In this document: piece after piece, positions 8,151 through 14,320 of the stretch
Layout: each line of letters opens with the position of its first letter
Numbering within the stretch: position 1 is the first letter of the stretch
Origin: DATCSE01 sp036568605
GTDB lineage: Bacteria > Pseudomonadota > Gammaproteobacteria > Burkholderiales > Burkholderiaceae_C
NCBI GenBank assembly: GCA_036568605.1
Contig: DATCSE010000426.1
Coordinates: forward strand, 1 to 14,320
Length of the DNA: 14,320 nucleotides
Reading direction: 5' to 3'
Notes under the pieces: generated by a model
The model's input: only the letters and a program-made list of their open reading frames with translations
Databases searched by the model: none
Told to the model about the DNA's origin: nothing
Made by a program: the position numbers and the translations under genes

Positions 8151-9914
8151 TCACGCCGGGAAGAACATCCGCCGCCGCGTCTCCTTGAACCCGCTGTATT
8201 GCAGCGGCACCCATTGCTCGGGCTTCTCGTAGAGGAACTTGCCGCGCTCCGGGTCGCCGCCGCCGTGCTGCTCGGCGGCGATGTCGCGGAACAGGAAGTG
8301 GCGCAGCAGCCGGTCGAACTCGGACAGGTAGATGTCGGCGACGCGCTTGTTGCCGCGGATCAGCAGCATGTTCTCGTCGTTGTTCAGCAGCGAGTTCGAC
8401 GAGAAGTTGGCCGAGCCGCTGAAGACCAGCGGGTCGTCGCCCAACGGGTCGACGAGCAGGAACTTGGTGTGGACGAAGAAGACATGGCCTTCGTTCTTCT
8501 TGCGGAACAGCTCTTCCTCGAGGTACCACTTCTCGAGCTCGAACTCGGGGATCTTGCGGCGCACGGTCAGCTCGCCGTCGCGGTCCTCGACATACTCCTG
8601 GCCGAGCACGTTGCCATAGACCGTCTGCAGGTTCTTCGAGCCGGCGAAGATCGCGCGCGTCTTCTTCGACGGCGGCTTCTCGAGCAGCAGGAAGCGCGGG
8701 TGCTCGGCAGTGCCCGAGACCGCCTTCGCGATCTTCGGGTCCACGCTGAACGCGCCGGTCCACATCACGCCGTTCACCGCGCCGGTCACGCGCTCGGCGT
8801 ACCAGTTCAGCATCTTCGATGTGTCGCGCGGCGAGAACACGATGCTGACGCCCTTGGCGATCGGCGGGTTCACGGCATGCGCGCCGAGCTCGTCCTCGAA
8901 CGCGCTCGTCGTGGCGAGCTTGGGGCGCAAGGCGTCGCGGTCGAGGTCGCGGCGCAGCAGGTTCCAGTACGCGGCGTAGGCCGCCGCGACGACACCGTCG
9001 ACGACCAGGTGCCCGACGTTCGATTGCCCCAGGAAGCCCGAGGCGCTGAAATTGGTCGACCCGGTCCATACCGAGACCGGTGTCCCGTCGCCGTCCACGC
9101 GCACGATGAACTTGTTGTGCGGGATGGCGCCGCTATGGTCGCGCGGAAACAGCGTGCCCCTGGGAAAGCGCCAGTCGCGCACGGCGCTTTGGTTGTCCTG
9201 CGCGGTGGAGGTCAGTTTGAGCGTTCCGTCCTGGGCCTTCTCGGTCGAGTGGTCGTAGACGATGCGGACCTTGACGCCGCGGCCCAGCGCGGCCTTCAGC
9301 GCATCGAGCACCGGCTTGTAGGTGAACTCGTAGGCGGCCACCAGCAGCCCATCGCCCTCCTGCGCATCGGCGATGAAGGCGAGGCAGGCCTCGAGCAACC
9401 CACGCGAGAGCCACTTCGTCGTCTCGTCCTTCGGGTTGTCGGGATTCTTCGGGGCGCGGTTGCCGTAGCGCCCCGCGAAAGTCTGGCTCGCGATCGCGCC
9501 GCGGTTGAACCAGACGCCGTCCTTGCCGTTGCGCTCGCGCTCGGTCTTGACGGTGAGCGTGACGTCGGTGCCCGGCTGCGGATCGGCCGGGTCACCCAGC
9601 ATCGGGCGGATCACGTACTCGTAGGTCTTGCCCGGCTTGGGCGTGTAGTCGCCCCACAGCAGGCTCTGGATCGGGTGCTTGAGCGTCGAGTACCGTGCGG
9701 TGTTGCCGGGGTTCGGCACGACGCTCTTGAAGACCTTCGTGCCCTCGAACCAGAACGGCTGGTCGGCTTCAGTGGGGCCGCTGCGCCGGATCGCAAAGCC
9801 CAGCAGTTGCCGGCGCAGTACCAGGTCGGTGACGTCGAACGCGAGCAGCACCGAGTGCGTGCCTGCGATCGCTCGAACTCTCACGCCGCCGTGGGCGACT
9901 ATCTCCGTTCGCAT
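8151..9914 (-). CDS. Phospholipase D-like protein with two HKD motifs
   Basis: This 587-residue protein is of the phospholipase D / HKD phosphodiesterase superfamily, which cleaves phosphodiester bonds in lipids or nucleic acids through a covalent phosphohistidine. The first motif is H266-N-K268-F-I-V-R-V with GSTNFS at 285-290. The second is H482-T-K484-F-L-L-V-D489 with GSANFSS at 500-506. The second is canonical; in the first, the expected Asp position holds Val273, with an Asp one residue later. Residues 1-165 look like a separate beta-rich domain. I see no signal peptide or membrane segment, so it is probably cytoplasmic. The start at 9914 has GGAGG (9923-9927) eight bases upstream. It stands alone, tail to tail with the regulator gene. 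Substrate and role are unknown; defence-like nuclease or lipid enzyme are both open. Confidence 0.88.
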   Translation of the reverse strand: MRTEIVAHGGVRVRAIAGTHSVLLAFDVTDLVLRRQLLGFAIRRSGPTEADQPFWFEGTKVFKSVVPNPGNTARYSTLKHPIQSLLWGDYTPKPGKTYEYVIRPMLGDPADPQPGTDVTLTVKTERERNGKDGVWFNRGAIASQTFAGRYGNRAPKNPDNPKDETTKWLSRGLLEACLAFIADAQEGDGLLVAAYEFTYKPVLDALKAALGRGVKVRIVYDHSTEKAQDGTLKLTSTAQDNQSAVRDWRFPRGTLFPRDHSGAIPHNKFIVRVDGDGTPVSVWTGSTNFSASGFLGQSNVGHLVVDGVVAAAYAAYWNLLRRDLDRDALRPKLATTSAFEDELGAHAVNPPIAKGVSIVFSPRDTSKMLNWYAERVTGAVNGVMWTGAFSVDPKIAKAVSGTAEHPRFLLLEKPPSKKTRAIFAGSKNLQTVYGNVLGQEYVEDRDGELTVRRKIPEFELEKWYLEEELFRKKNEGHVFFVHTKFLLVDPLGDDPLVFSGSANFSSNSLLNNDENMLLIRGNKRVADIYLSEFDRLLRHFLFRDIAAEQHGGGDPERGKFLYEKPEQWVPLQYSGFKETRRRMFFPA

Positions 9915-9922
9915 GGCCCCCG

Positions 9923-9927
9923 CCTCC
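9923..9927 (-). promoter_or_regulatory. Ribosome binding site of the phospholipase D-like gene
   Basis: GGAGG on the minus strand is eight bases before the ATG at 9914 and decides this start. Confidence 0.65.
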
Positions 9928-10049
9928 GTCGTACAACGACCTGGGCGGGAGTAGAACGTGGGCGGCGTAGGCTCGCCATCCCCAAGAATGCCAGGGCGGC
10001 CGTCATGACCGCGACACAGGCGAATGTCATTGCCGTGGCGCCGTGGTGG

Positions 10050-10271
10050 TCACTCGTCGGCCGCAGCGGCAGCGTCGACGGCGTCGTCGAACGCGGCGGT
10101 CTCGTCGGCCACGGGGGTCTTCGCGGCAAGCTGCGGCTTGTCCAGCGGCCGACAGACTCGGCTGTGCAGCCGTGCGAGACGCTCGGAGCGCTCCACGGCT
10201 GCCAGCACCGCGGCCGGATCGGTCATCAACGCGAACGGGTTCGAAGCGATCTCGAGCTGGGTCTGCGACAT
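10050..10271 (-). CDS. Small protein of unknown function (73 aa)
   Basis: I do not recognise a characterised family. The 73-residue product starts MSQTQLEIASNPFALMTDP, continues with a charged helical stretch VLAAVERSERLARLHSRVCRPLDKP (22-46), and ends in an Ala/Asp-rich tail. It has one cysteine (Cys40) and no signal peptide or membrane segment. I think it is a real gene because an AGGAG ribosome site sits about seven bases before the ATG at 10271, amino-acid composition is protein-like, and the NPFALM...RPLDKP pattern resembles small hypothetical proteins I recall in Burkholderiales (weak memory). It is 135 bases upstream of the phospholipase D-like gene on the same strand, but a shared transcript is uncertain. 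Confidence 0.72.
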   Translation of the reverse strand: MSQTQLEIASNPFALMTDPAAVLAAVERSERLARLHSRVCRPLDKPQLAAKTPVADETAAFDDAVDAAAAADE

Positions 10272-10352
10272 GGAAGACTCCTGAGGGCTGCGCTATGCGA
10301 CGTTGCCACTGTAGGCTTCGACGGCAGGCCGCAGTAGTCGGCGCATAGCCAA

Positions 10353-10371
10353 AGGCCGCGTCAGGCGGCTT
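10353..10371 (-). terminator. Possible terminator hairpin after the ankyrin-repeat gene
   Basis: GCCGC (10355-10359) and GCGGC (10365-10369) pair around a five-base loop, extended by a G-T and an A-T pair. On the minus strand the stem is followed by CCTTTGG, a short T-run. It lies about 75 bases past the ankyrin gene stop and could end the mltG-tatD-ankyrin transcript. The T-run is weak. Confidence 0.4.
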
Positions 10372-10402
10372 CCTACACCTTATGAGGGGGCTGCGCATGT
10401 TT

Positions 10403-10418
10403 CGTGCGAAAGCGCACG
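10403..10418. other. Hairpin just downstream of the ankyrin-repeat gene
   Basis: CGTGCG (10403-10408) and CGCACG (10413-10418) form a perfect six-base stem with loop AAAG, about 27 bases past the ankyrin stop. No T-run follows on the minus strand, so a transcript-end or RNA-stabilising role is possible but unproven. Confidence 0.35.
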
Positions 10419-10444
10419 CCGCTCGGGCCCCACGAGGCCGTGCT

Positions 10445-11077
10445 TCAGCGCAGCAGCTTCTGCAACTGCGCCGCGAGCGCATCGCGGCCTGCGAGCTTCG
10501 CGAAGTCGGCCGCGTTCAAATTCTTCTGGTTGCGCTTGCTCGGATCGGCACCGCGGGCGAGCAGCAGTTTCACGCTGTCTTCGCTGCCGTATTGGGCCGC
10601 CATCATCAGCGGCGTCGTGCCGTTGGGCGACACCGCGTCGACCTCCGCGCCGTGCCCGAGCAGCGTGCGCACGATCTCCGGCTCGGGGCCGCTCGCGGCG
10701 TAGTGCAGCGCCGACCAGCCCGGCTGGTTGACCGTCGCGCCGCGTTCGAGCAGCAGCTTGACGCCTTCAGTCTCGCCTTTCAGCGCCGCCATCATCAGCG
10801 CCGATTCGCCCGCCGCATTCAGCGCGTCGATCTTCAGCCCCGGCTGCGCGAGCAGCATCTTTGCGGCCCGCAACGAATGCTCCTGCATCGCGATCGTCAG
10901 CCCAGGTTGGCCCGCTTCGTTCGCGGTGTTCGGGTCGAACCCGCGCCGCAGCAGATCGCCCAGGATGCTGAGGTTGTCGTTCCGGATCGCGATGAAGTAG
11001 TCCTCGAACGAGCCGGCGCTTGCACCAAAAGTCACTGTGAGGACAAGGAGATAGAGAATCTTCTTCACGCAGGTCAT
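10445..11077 (-). CDS. Secreted ankyrin-repeat protein
   Basis: This 210-residue protein has an N-terminal signal peptide: MTCVKK, then a hydrophobic core LYLLVLTVTF, with likely cleavage after ASA at about residue 21. The remainder is four to five ankyrin repeats, for example ALNAAGESALMMAALKG (85-101), WSALHYAASG (121-130) and NGTTPLMMAAQYG (152-164), each followed by a VKLLLERGA-type second helix. Ankyrin repeats bind other proteins, so a periplasmic binding role is likely; the partner is unknown. It lies 23 bases after tatD and is probably the last gene of the mltG-tmk-holB-pilZ-tatD operon, a position where Burkholderiales often have such a gene. No good ribosome site precedes the ATG at 11077; a GTG four codons in is an alternative start. 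The frame open further upstream shadows tatD. Confidence 0.9.
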   Translation of the reverse strand: MTCVKKILYLLVLTVTFGASAGSFEDYFIAIRNDNLSILGDLLRRGFDPNTANEAGQPGLTIAMQEHSLRAAKMLLAQPGLKIDALNAAGESALMMAALKGETEGVKLLLERGATVNQPGWSALHYAASGPEPEIVRTLLGHGAEVDAVSPNGTTPLMMAAQYGSEDSVKLLLARGADPSKRNQKNLNAADFAKLAGRDALAAQLQKLLR

Positions 11078-11100
11078 AAGCGCTGTTTCGGACTTGTAAC

Positions 11101-11916
11101 CTAGATTGTTGCGCCTGGCGAAGGTAATGGCGGCACACCAAAAAGCCGCTCGAAGTTGCGGCTGGTCGCCTCGGCCACGGCCTCGACCGGCACGTCTTTC
11201 AAGGCCGCGATCTGCTGCGCCACGTACGGCACGTAGGCCGGGCTGTTGGTCTTGCCGCGAAACGGCACCGGGGCGAGGTAGGGGCTGTCGGTCTCGATCA
11301 GGCAGCGGTCCAGCGGCACGAAGCGCGCGACCTCGCGCAACTCGTGCGCGGTCTTGAAGGTCAGGATGCCGGAGAACGAGATATGGAAGCCCAAGTCCAG
11401 CGCGGCCCGTGCGACGGCCTCGGTTTCGGTGAAGCAGTGGAAGACGCCGCCGTACCCGCCGTGGGCCTCGTCGGCGCCCTCCTCGCGCAGGATCGCGAGC
11501 GTGTCGGCCGAGGCGCTGCGGGTGTGGATCACGAGCGGCAACCTGGCCGTCCGCGCGGCGCGCACGTGCACGCGCAAGCGGTCGCGCTGCCACGCCATCT
11601 GCTCGACGCTGCGGCCGTTCAGCCGGTAGTAGTCGAGTCCGGTTTCGCCGATCGCCACCACCTTCGGTCGGGCTGCGAGCGCGAGCAGATCATCTACCTG
11701 CGGCTCGCGTACGCCCTCCTCGTCCGGATGCACGCCGGCGCTGCACCAGAAGTTGTCGTAGCGCTGCGCGAGCGCGTGCACCGCGTCGAACTCCTCGAGC
11801 GTCGTGCAGATGCACAGCGCGCGGTCGACGTGCGCGGCGGCCATGTCGCGGCGGATCTCGTCGATGCGCGCGCTCAGCTCGGGAAAACTCAGGTGGCAGT
11901 GGGAATCGACGTACAT
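11101..11916 (-). CDS. tatD: TatD-family metal-dependent hydrolase / DNase
   Basis: This 271-residue TIM-barrel amidohydrolase is of the TatD (YcfH/YjjV) family, which are metal-dependent DNases or phosphodiesterases. Metal ligands are all visible: His6 and His8 in VDSHCHLSF, Glu91 in IGETGLDYY, His131 in LVIHTRSA, His160 in VFHCFTE, and Asp210 in IETDSPYLAP. The typical RGKTNSPAYVPYVA segment (220-233) follows. I chose the ATG at 11916 because the family nearly always starts a few residues before DSHCHL; a GTG at 11961 would add 15 poorly conserved residues. Neither start has a strong ribosome site. It lies downstream of pilZ, the usual neighbour in the tmk-holB-pilZ-tatD order, and is followed by the ankyrin gene. 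Confidence 0.93.
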   Translation of the reverse strand: MYVDSHCHLSFPELSARIDEIRRDMAAAHVDRALCICTTLEEFDAVHALAQRYDNFWCSAGVHPDEEGVREPQVDDLLALAARPKVVAIGETGLDYYRLNGRSVEQMAWQRDRLRVHVRAARTARLPLVIHTRSASADTLAILREEGADEAHGGYGGVFHCFTETEAVARAALDLGFHISFSGILTFKTAHELREVARFVPLDRCLIETDSPYLAPVPFRGKTNSPAYVPYVAQQIAALKDVPVEAVAEATSRNFERLFGVPPLPSPGATI

Positions 11917-11989
11917 GCGGACCGGCGATGGTGCACCCGTCGGCACACGAGCCGCGGACACGACAACGGGAACAGCGACGACAGCAGGG

Positions 11990-12385
11990 TCAGATCGTTT
12001 GCGTGGGCTTGGCCGACGAGATCGAGGTGCCGAGCACTTCTTCGATCTTCATGCGCAGCGCGCGGGTCTTCTCGTCGGTCGGGAACCGCACGCCGACGCC
12101 CTGGGTGCGCCCGCCCGACGCATTGGCCGGCGTGATCCAGCCGACCTTGCCGGCGACCGGGTAGCGCTGCGGATCGTCGGGCAGCGACAGCAGCAGGTAG
12201 ATGTCCTCGCCGAGCTTGTATTCGCGCGTGGTCGGCACGAACAGCCCGCCGTCGGAGAACACCGGCATGTACGCCGCGTACAGCGCGCTCTTCTCGCGGA
12301 ACACCAGCTGGATCACGCTTGGCCGCGCGGCGGCCACGGGTGGCGTGTTGACCGGCGGCAGGCTGCGTCCTGTGGGTTCGCTCAT
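11990..12385 (-). CDS. pilZ: Type IV pilus PilZ-domain protein
   Basis: This 131-residue protein consists of a PilZ domain, visible from about residue 22 (SVIQLVFREKSALYAAYMP) through SDGGLFVPT (44-52) to GVGVRFP (95-101). The classic c-di-GMP motifs RxxxR and D/N-x-S-x-x-G are absent, as in the founding PilZ of Pseudomonas aeruginosa, which does not bind c-di-GMP and works in type IV pilus assembly with PilB and FimX. The same role is inferred here. The proline-rich N-terminus (1-20) looks disordered. The gene lies 31 bases after holB and 73 bases before tatD, matching the conserved holB-pilZ-tatD order. The ribosome site before the ATG is weak, so translation may depend on holB. Confidence 0.9.
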   Translation of the reverse strand: MSEPTGRSLPPVNTPPVAAARPSVIQLVFREKSALYAAYMPVFSDGGLFVPTTREYKLGEDIYLLLSLPDDPQRYPVAGKVGWITPANASGGRTQGVGVRFPTDEKTRALRMKIEEVLGTSISSAKPTQTI

Positions 12386-12416
12386 GGCGCGGCAGTTTAC
12401 CGAATCGGCCGCGGTT

Positions 12417-13460
12417 TCATGCGGCGCGCAGGCGTGGCGACGCCAGTGCGGCGCGGCCCTGCTCGATCAGCGACTCGGCCAGCAGCGACGGGTTCCACGG
12501 GTGCTCGGCATGGCGCGCAGTGCGCTGCAACTCGCGCTGCCAGGCGAGCAACGCCGTGGCCGCATCCGGCGTTAGTCTGAGCTGCGCGATCGCATCGGCC
12601 GGGAAGTAACGCGGCGCGGCGCCGGCCACCCCGCACAGCGCATCGTGGCAGAGCTTGAGCAGCGACTCGATCAGCAGCGGCAGAGGCCACCCGGCCAGCG
12701 TGCCGACGGCACCGCGGGCCACCTGCAGCGGCAGCTGCGCCCACGATTTGGCATCGATCAGGCCGTCGCGGCTCCAGGCCAGCGCGTCCTGCGGCTGGCC
12801 GCCCGCGGCGGCCAGCAGCAAGGCCGGATCGGCCACGCCCTGCGCCTGCAGCCAGGCCGTCGCCGCACCGGTCTCGGGCCAGGTCAGCGTCACGGCCTGG
12901 CAGCGGCTGCGTATCGTCGGCAGCAGCGCATCGGGCGCGGCGCTGCTCAGCACGAAGCGCGCCGCGCCAGGTGGTTCCTCCAGCGTCTTCAGCAAGGTGT
13001 TGGCGGAGATGCCGTTCATGCGCTCGGCCGGATGCAGCACGACGACCTTGCCGCGGCCGCGCGCCGAGGTGGTCTGCGCAAACGCGACCGCGGCGCGCAC
13101 CGCCTCGACCTTGATGTCCTTGCTGGGCTTGGCTTTGGAGGCCTTGTCGCTGCCGTCGTCGGCGTCGCCGTCCGGCTCCCAGCCGAGCGCGGCGCGCAAC
13201 GCTTCGGGCACGAGCACCAGCAGGTCGGGGTGCGATCGGGCACGCACCAGATGGCACGCGGCGCAGCGGCCGCATGGCCGCGGTGCGCCGTCCTCCGCTG
13301 CTTCGCACAGCCAGCCCTGCGCGAGGCCCAGCGCCAGCTCGAACTGGCCGACCCCGCTGGGGCCGTGCACCAGCAGCGCATGCGAGCGCTGCTCGCGCAG
13401 CGCGCGCTGCAGCGGCTCCGCCAACCAGGGTAGCGGGATCGCGCCGTCCGCGCCTACCAT
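12417..13460 (-). CDS. holB: DNA polymerase III subunit delta' (clamp loader)
   Basis: This 347-residue delta' subunit of the clamp loader helps load the sliding beta clamp on DNA. The P-loop relic GPSGVGQ (33-39) has Gln where an ATPase would have Lys, as expected for delta', which does not hydrolyse ATP. A zinc module is formed by Cys52, Cys63, Cys66 and Cys69 (CGRCAAC). The LEEPP motif (160-164) and SRC (185-187) are the AAA+ sensor-region hallmarks. A low-complexity Asp/Ser/Lys insert at 97-115 is common in beta-proteobacterial members. The ATG at 13460 overlaps the tmk stop by seven bases, so the two are coupled. The open frame upstream of it lies inside tmk and is not coding in this frame. 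Confidence 0.94.
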   Translation of the reverse strand: MVGADGAIPLPWLAEPLQRALREQRSHALLVHGPSGVGQFELALGLAQGWLCEAAEDGAPRPCGRCAACHLVRARSHPDLLVLVPEALRAALGWEPDGDADDGSDKASKAKPSKDIKVEAVRAAVAFAQTTSARGRGKVVVLHPAERMNGISANTLLKTLEEPPGAARFVLSSAAPDALLPTIRSRCQAVTLTWPETGAATAWLQAQGVADPALLLAAAGGQPQDALAWSRDGLIDAKSWAQLPLQVARGAVGTLAGWPLPLLIESLLKLCHDALCGVAGAAPRYFPADAIAQLRLTPDAATALLAWQRELQRTARHAEHPWNPSLLAESLIEQGRAALASPRLRAA

Positions 13461-14065
13461 CCGCGGGCCTCCAGCGCCGCCTCGATCTGGCGCGCGACAG
13501 CCTCGCGTTCCAGCGCCGAATCGATGTGCGCAAAGCGCTGCGGCATCGCGGCGGCACGCGCGGCATACGCCGCGCGGACGCGCTCGAAGTACGCGAGGTC
13601 CTGCTGCTCGAAACGATCGGCCGCGCGGGCCTGCGCGCGGCGCTGCGCGGCCAGCGCCGGGGGCAGGTCGAACAGGAAGGTCAGGTCGGGCTGGCGGCCG
13701 CCCTGCACCCAGTCTTCGAGCGTGGCCAGCCACCGGACGTCGGCGCCGCCGCCCCCGCCCTGGTACGCGAAGGTCGCATCGGTGTAGCGGTCGCACAGCA
13801 CCGTGTCGCCGCGCGCCAGTGCTGGCTCGATCACCGCGCGCAGATGGTCGCGGCGTGCCGCGAACACCAGCAGGCACTCCGTCAGCATGTCCATGCTCTC
13901 GCTAAGAAACAGCTCGCGCAAACGCTCGGCCAGCGGGGTGCCGCCCGGCTCGCGCGTGCAGACGACGGTCGCGCCGCGTGCACGCAGCCGATCGGCCACC
14001 GCAGCAATGTGGGTGGACTTGCCGGCACCGTCGATGCCTTCGAATGTGATGAAACGTGCGGTCAT
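13454..14065 (-). CDS. tmk: Thymidylate kinase
   Basis: This 203-residue cytoplasmic kinase converts dTMP to dTDP with ATP in dTTP synthesis. Clear motifs are the P-loop GIDGAGKST (10-18), TREPGGT (37-43), the substrate motif DRYTDATFAYQGGG (92-105) and an Arg-containing lid region RRAQARAADRFEQQD (142-156). Length is normal for bacterial Tmk. The start at 14065 matches the family's short N-terminus before FITFEG; no strong ribosome site is visible. It lies 63 bases after mltG and overlaps holB, in the classic mltG-tmk-holB order. Confidence 0.97.
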   Translation of the reverse strand: MTARFITFEGIDGAGKSTHIAAVADRLRARGATVVCTREPGGTPLAERLRELFLSESMDMLTECLLVFAARRDHLRAVIEPALARGDTVLCDRYTDATFAYQGGGGGADVRWLATLEDWVQGGRQPDLTFLFDLPPALAAQRRAQARAADRFEQQDLAYFERVRAAYAARAAAMPQRFAHIDSALEREAVARQIEAALEARGW

Positions 14066-14128
14066 GGAAAGACAAGGATAACCACCGCCGGACCCGTGCC
14101 GCGCCCGCGGGGGTCGTGTGGGGCCGTG

Positions 14129-14320
14129 CTATCTGCTGCGTCCCGGCTGCGACGCCTGCGGCGCACGCTGGTATTGGTTCACCGCCCGGTTGTGATCGGC
14201 CAGGTTGTCGCTGAACTCGCTGCTGCCGTCGCCGCGCGAGACGAAATACAGCGCCTTGGTCGCGTCGGGGCGCACCGCGGCCAGCAGCGCCGCGCGGCCC
14301 GGCATCGAGATCGGCGTCGG
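14129..14320 (-). CDS. mltG: Endolytic transglycosylase MltG, C-terminal end
   Basis: Only the last 63 residues and the TAG stop are in the window. The fragment PTPISMPGRAALLAAVRPD followed by ALYFVSRGDGSSEFSDNLADHNRAVNQY matches the C-terminus of MltG (YceG), the inner-membrane lytic transglycosylase that cuts new peptidoglycan strands. The family's conserved PTPI...PG, LYFV and the F-x-x-x-L-x-x-H-N pattern are all present. The last dozen residues are a polar tail. It is the promoter-proximal visible gene of the housekeeping operon; the N-terminus with the membrane helix lies beyond the right edge. Confidence 0.93.
   Translation of the reverse strand, partial: PTPISMPGRAALLAAVRPDATKALYFVSRGDGSSEFSDNLADHNRAVNQYQRAPQASQPGRSR

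Noticed and set aside
6679..9069. Long minus-strand open frame opposite the regulator and part of the phospholipase D-like gene
   Set aside because: Arg/Ala-rich, no motif, and overlaps two real genes on either strand; a GC-rich artefact.
9899..10030. Possible 43-aa membrane peptide beginning MTFACVAVMTAALAFLGM on the minus strand
   Set aside because: It has one plausible membrane helix, but no ribosome site and an Arg-rich tail that overlaps the phospholipase D-like start; more likely leader DNA.
10272..10444. Hairpin-rich 173-base gap as a possible integron attC site or structured RNA
   Set aside because: Two simple hairpins are present but I find no attC core sites, integrase or conserved RNA motif; terminators explain it more simply.
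13454..13877. Upstream extension of holB into tmk
   Set aside because: The frame is open but lies wholly within tmk; the ATG at 13460 matches the delta' N-terminus.

Overview
This is a GC-rich chromosomal window whose codon use, protein sequences and gene order suggest a beta-proteobacterium of the order Burkholderiales, perhaps near the Leptothrix/Rubrivivax/Ideonella group. The genus is inferred, not shown. I see no insertion sequence, tRNA, rRNA or CRISPR array. Nearly all genes are on the minus strand.

Positions 1-6414 (minus strand) hold a tightly packed eight-gene operon that I recognise as a Nit1C-type cluster. This is the nitrilase cluster related to Synechocystis sll0783-sll0788 and Mycobacterium smegmatis MSMEG_0565-0572. 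In transcription order it encodes an Sll0783/MSMEG_0572-family protein, a nitrilase, an atypical radical SAM enzyme, a GNAT acyltransferase, an AIR-synthase-like protein, a GT4 glycosyltransferase, a 100-aa MSMEG_0570-family protein and a flavin-dependent oxidoreductase. The last gene runs off the left edge of the window. Most junctions overlap or are separated by fewer than 20 bases. Family members have been linked to nitrogen starvation and to growth on cyanide. The exact chemistry is not evident from the sequence, but the enzyme set looks biosynthetic.

Positions 6415-6717 are the divergent control region. They carry at least six exact copies of the octamer GCGATCAA, counting both orientations, plus two near copies. 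Two of the exact copies form a perfect inverted repeat. On the plus strand follows a MocR-type regulator (6718-8109), a GntR helix-turn-helix joined to a PLP aminotransferase fold. It probably controls the operon and itself through these repeats.

Positions 8151-9914 (minus) encode a two-HKD phospholipase D-like protein that meets the regulator gene tail to tail. A 73-aa protein of unknown function follows at 10050-10271.

Positions 10445-14320 (minus) are a housekeeping operon: the end of mltG, then tmk, holB, pilZ and tatD, with a secreted ankyrin-repeat protein as the last gene. This order (mltG-tmk-holB-pilZ-tatD) is well known in proteobacteria and supports the assignments.
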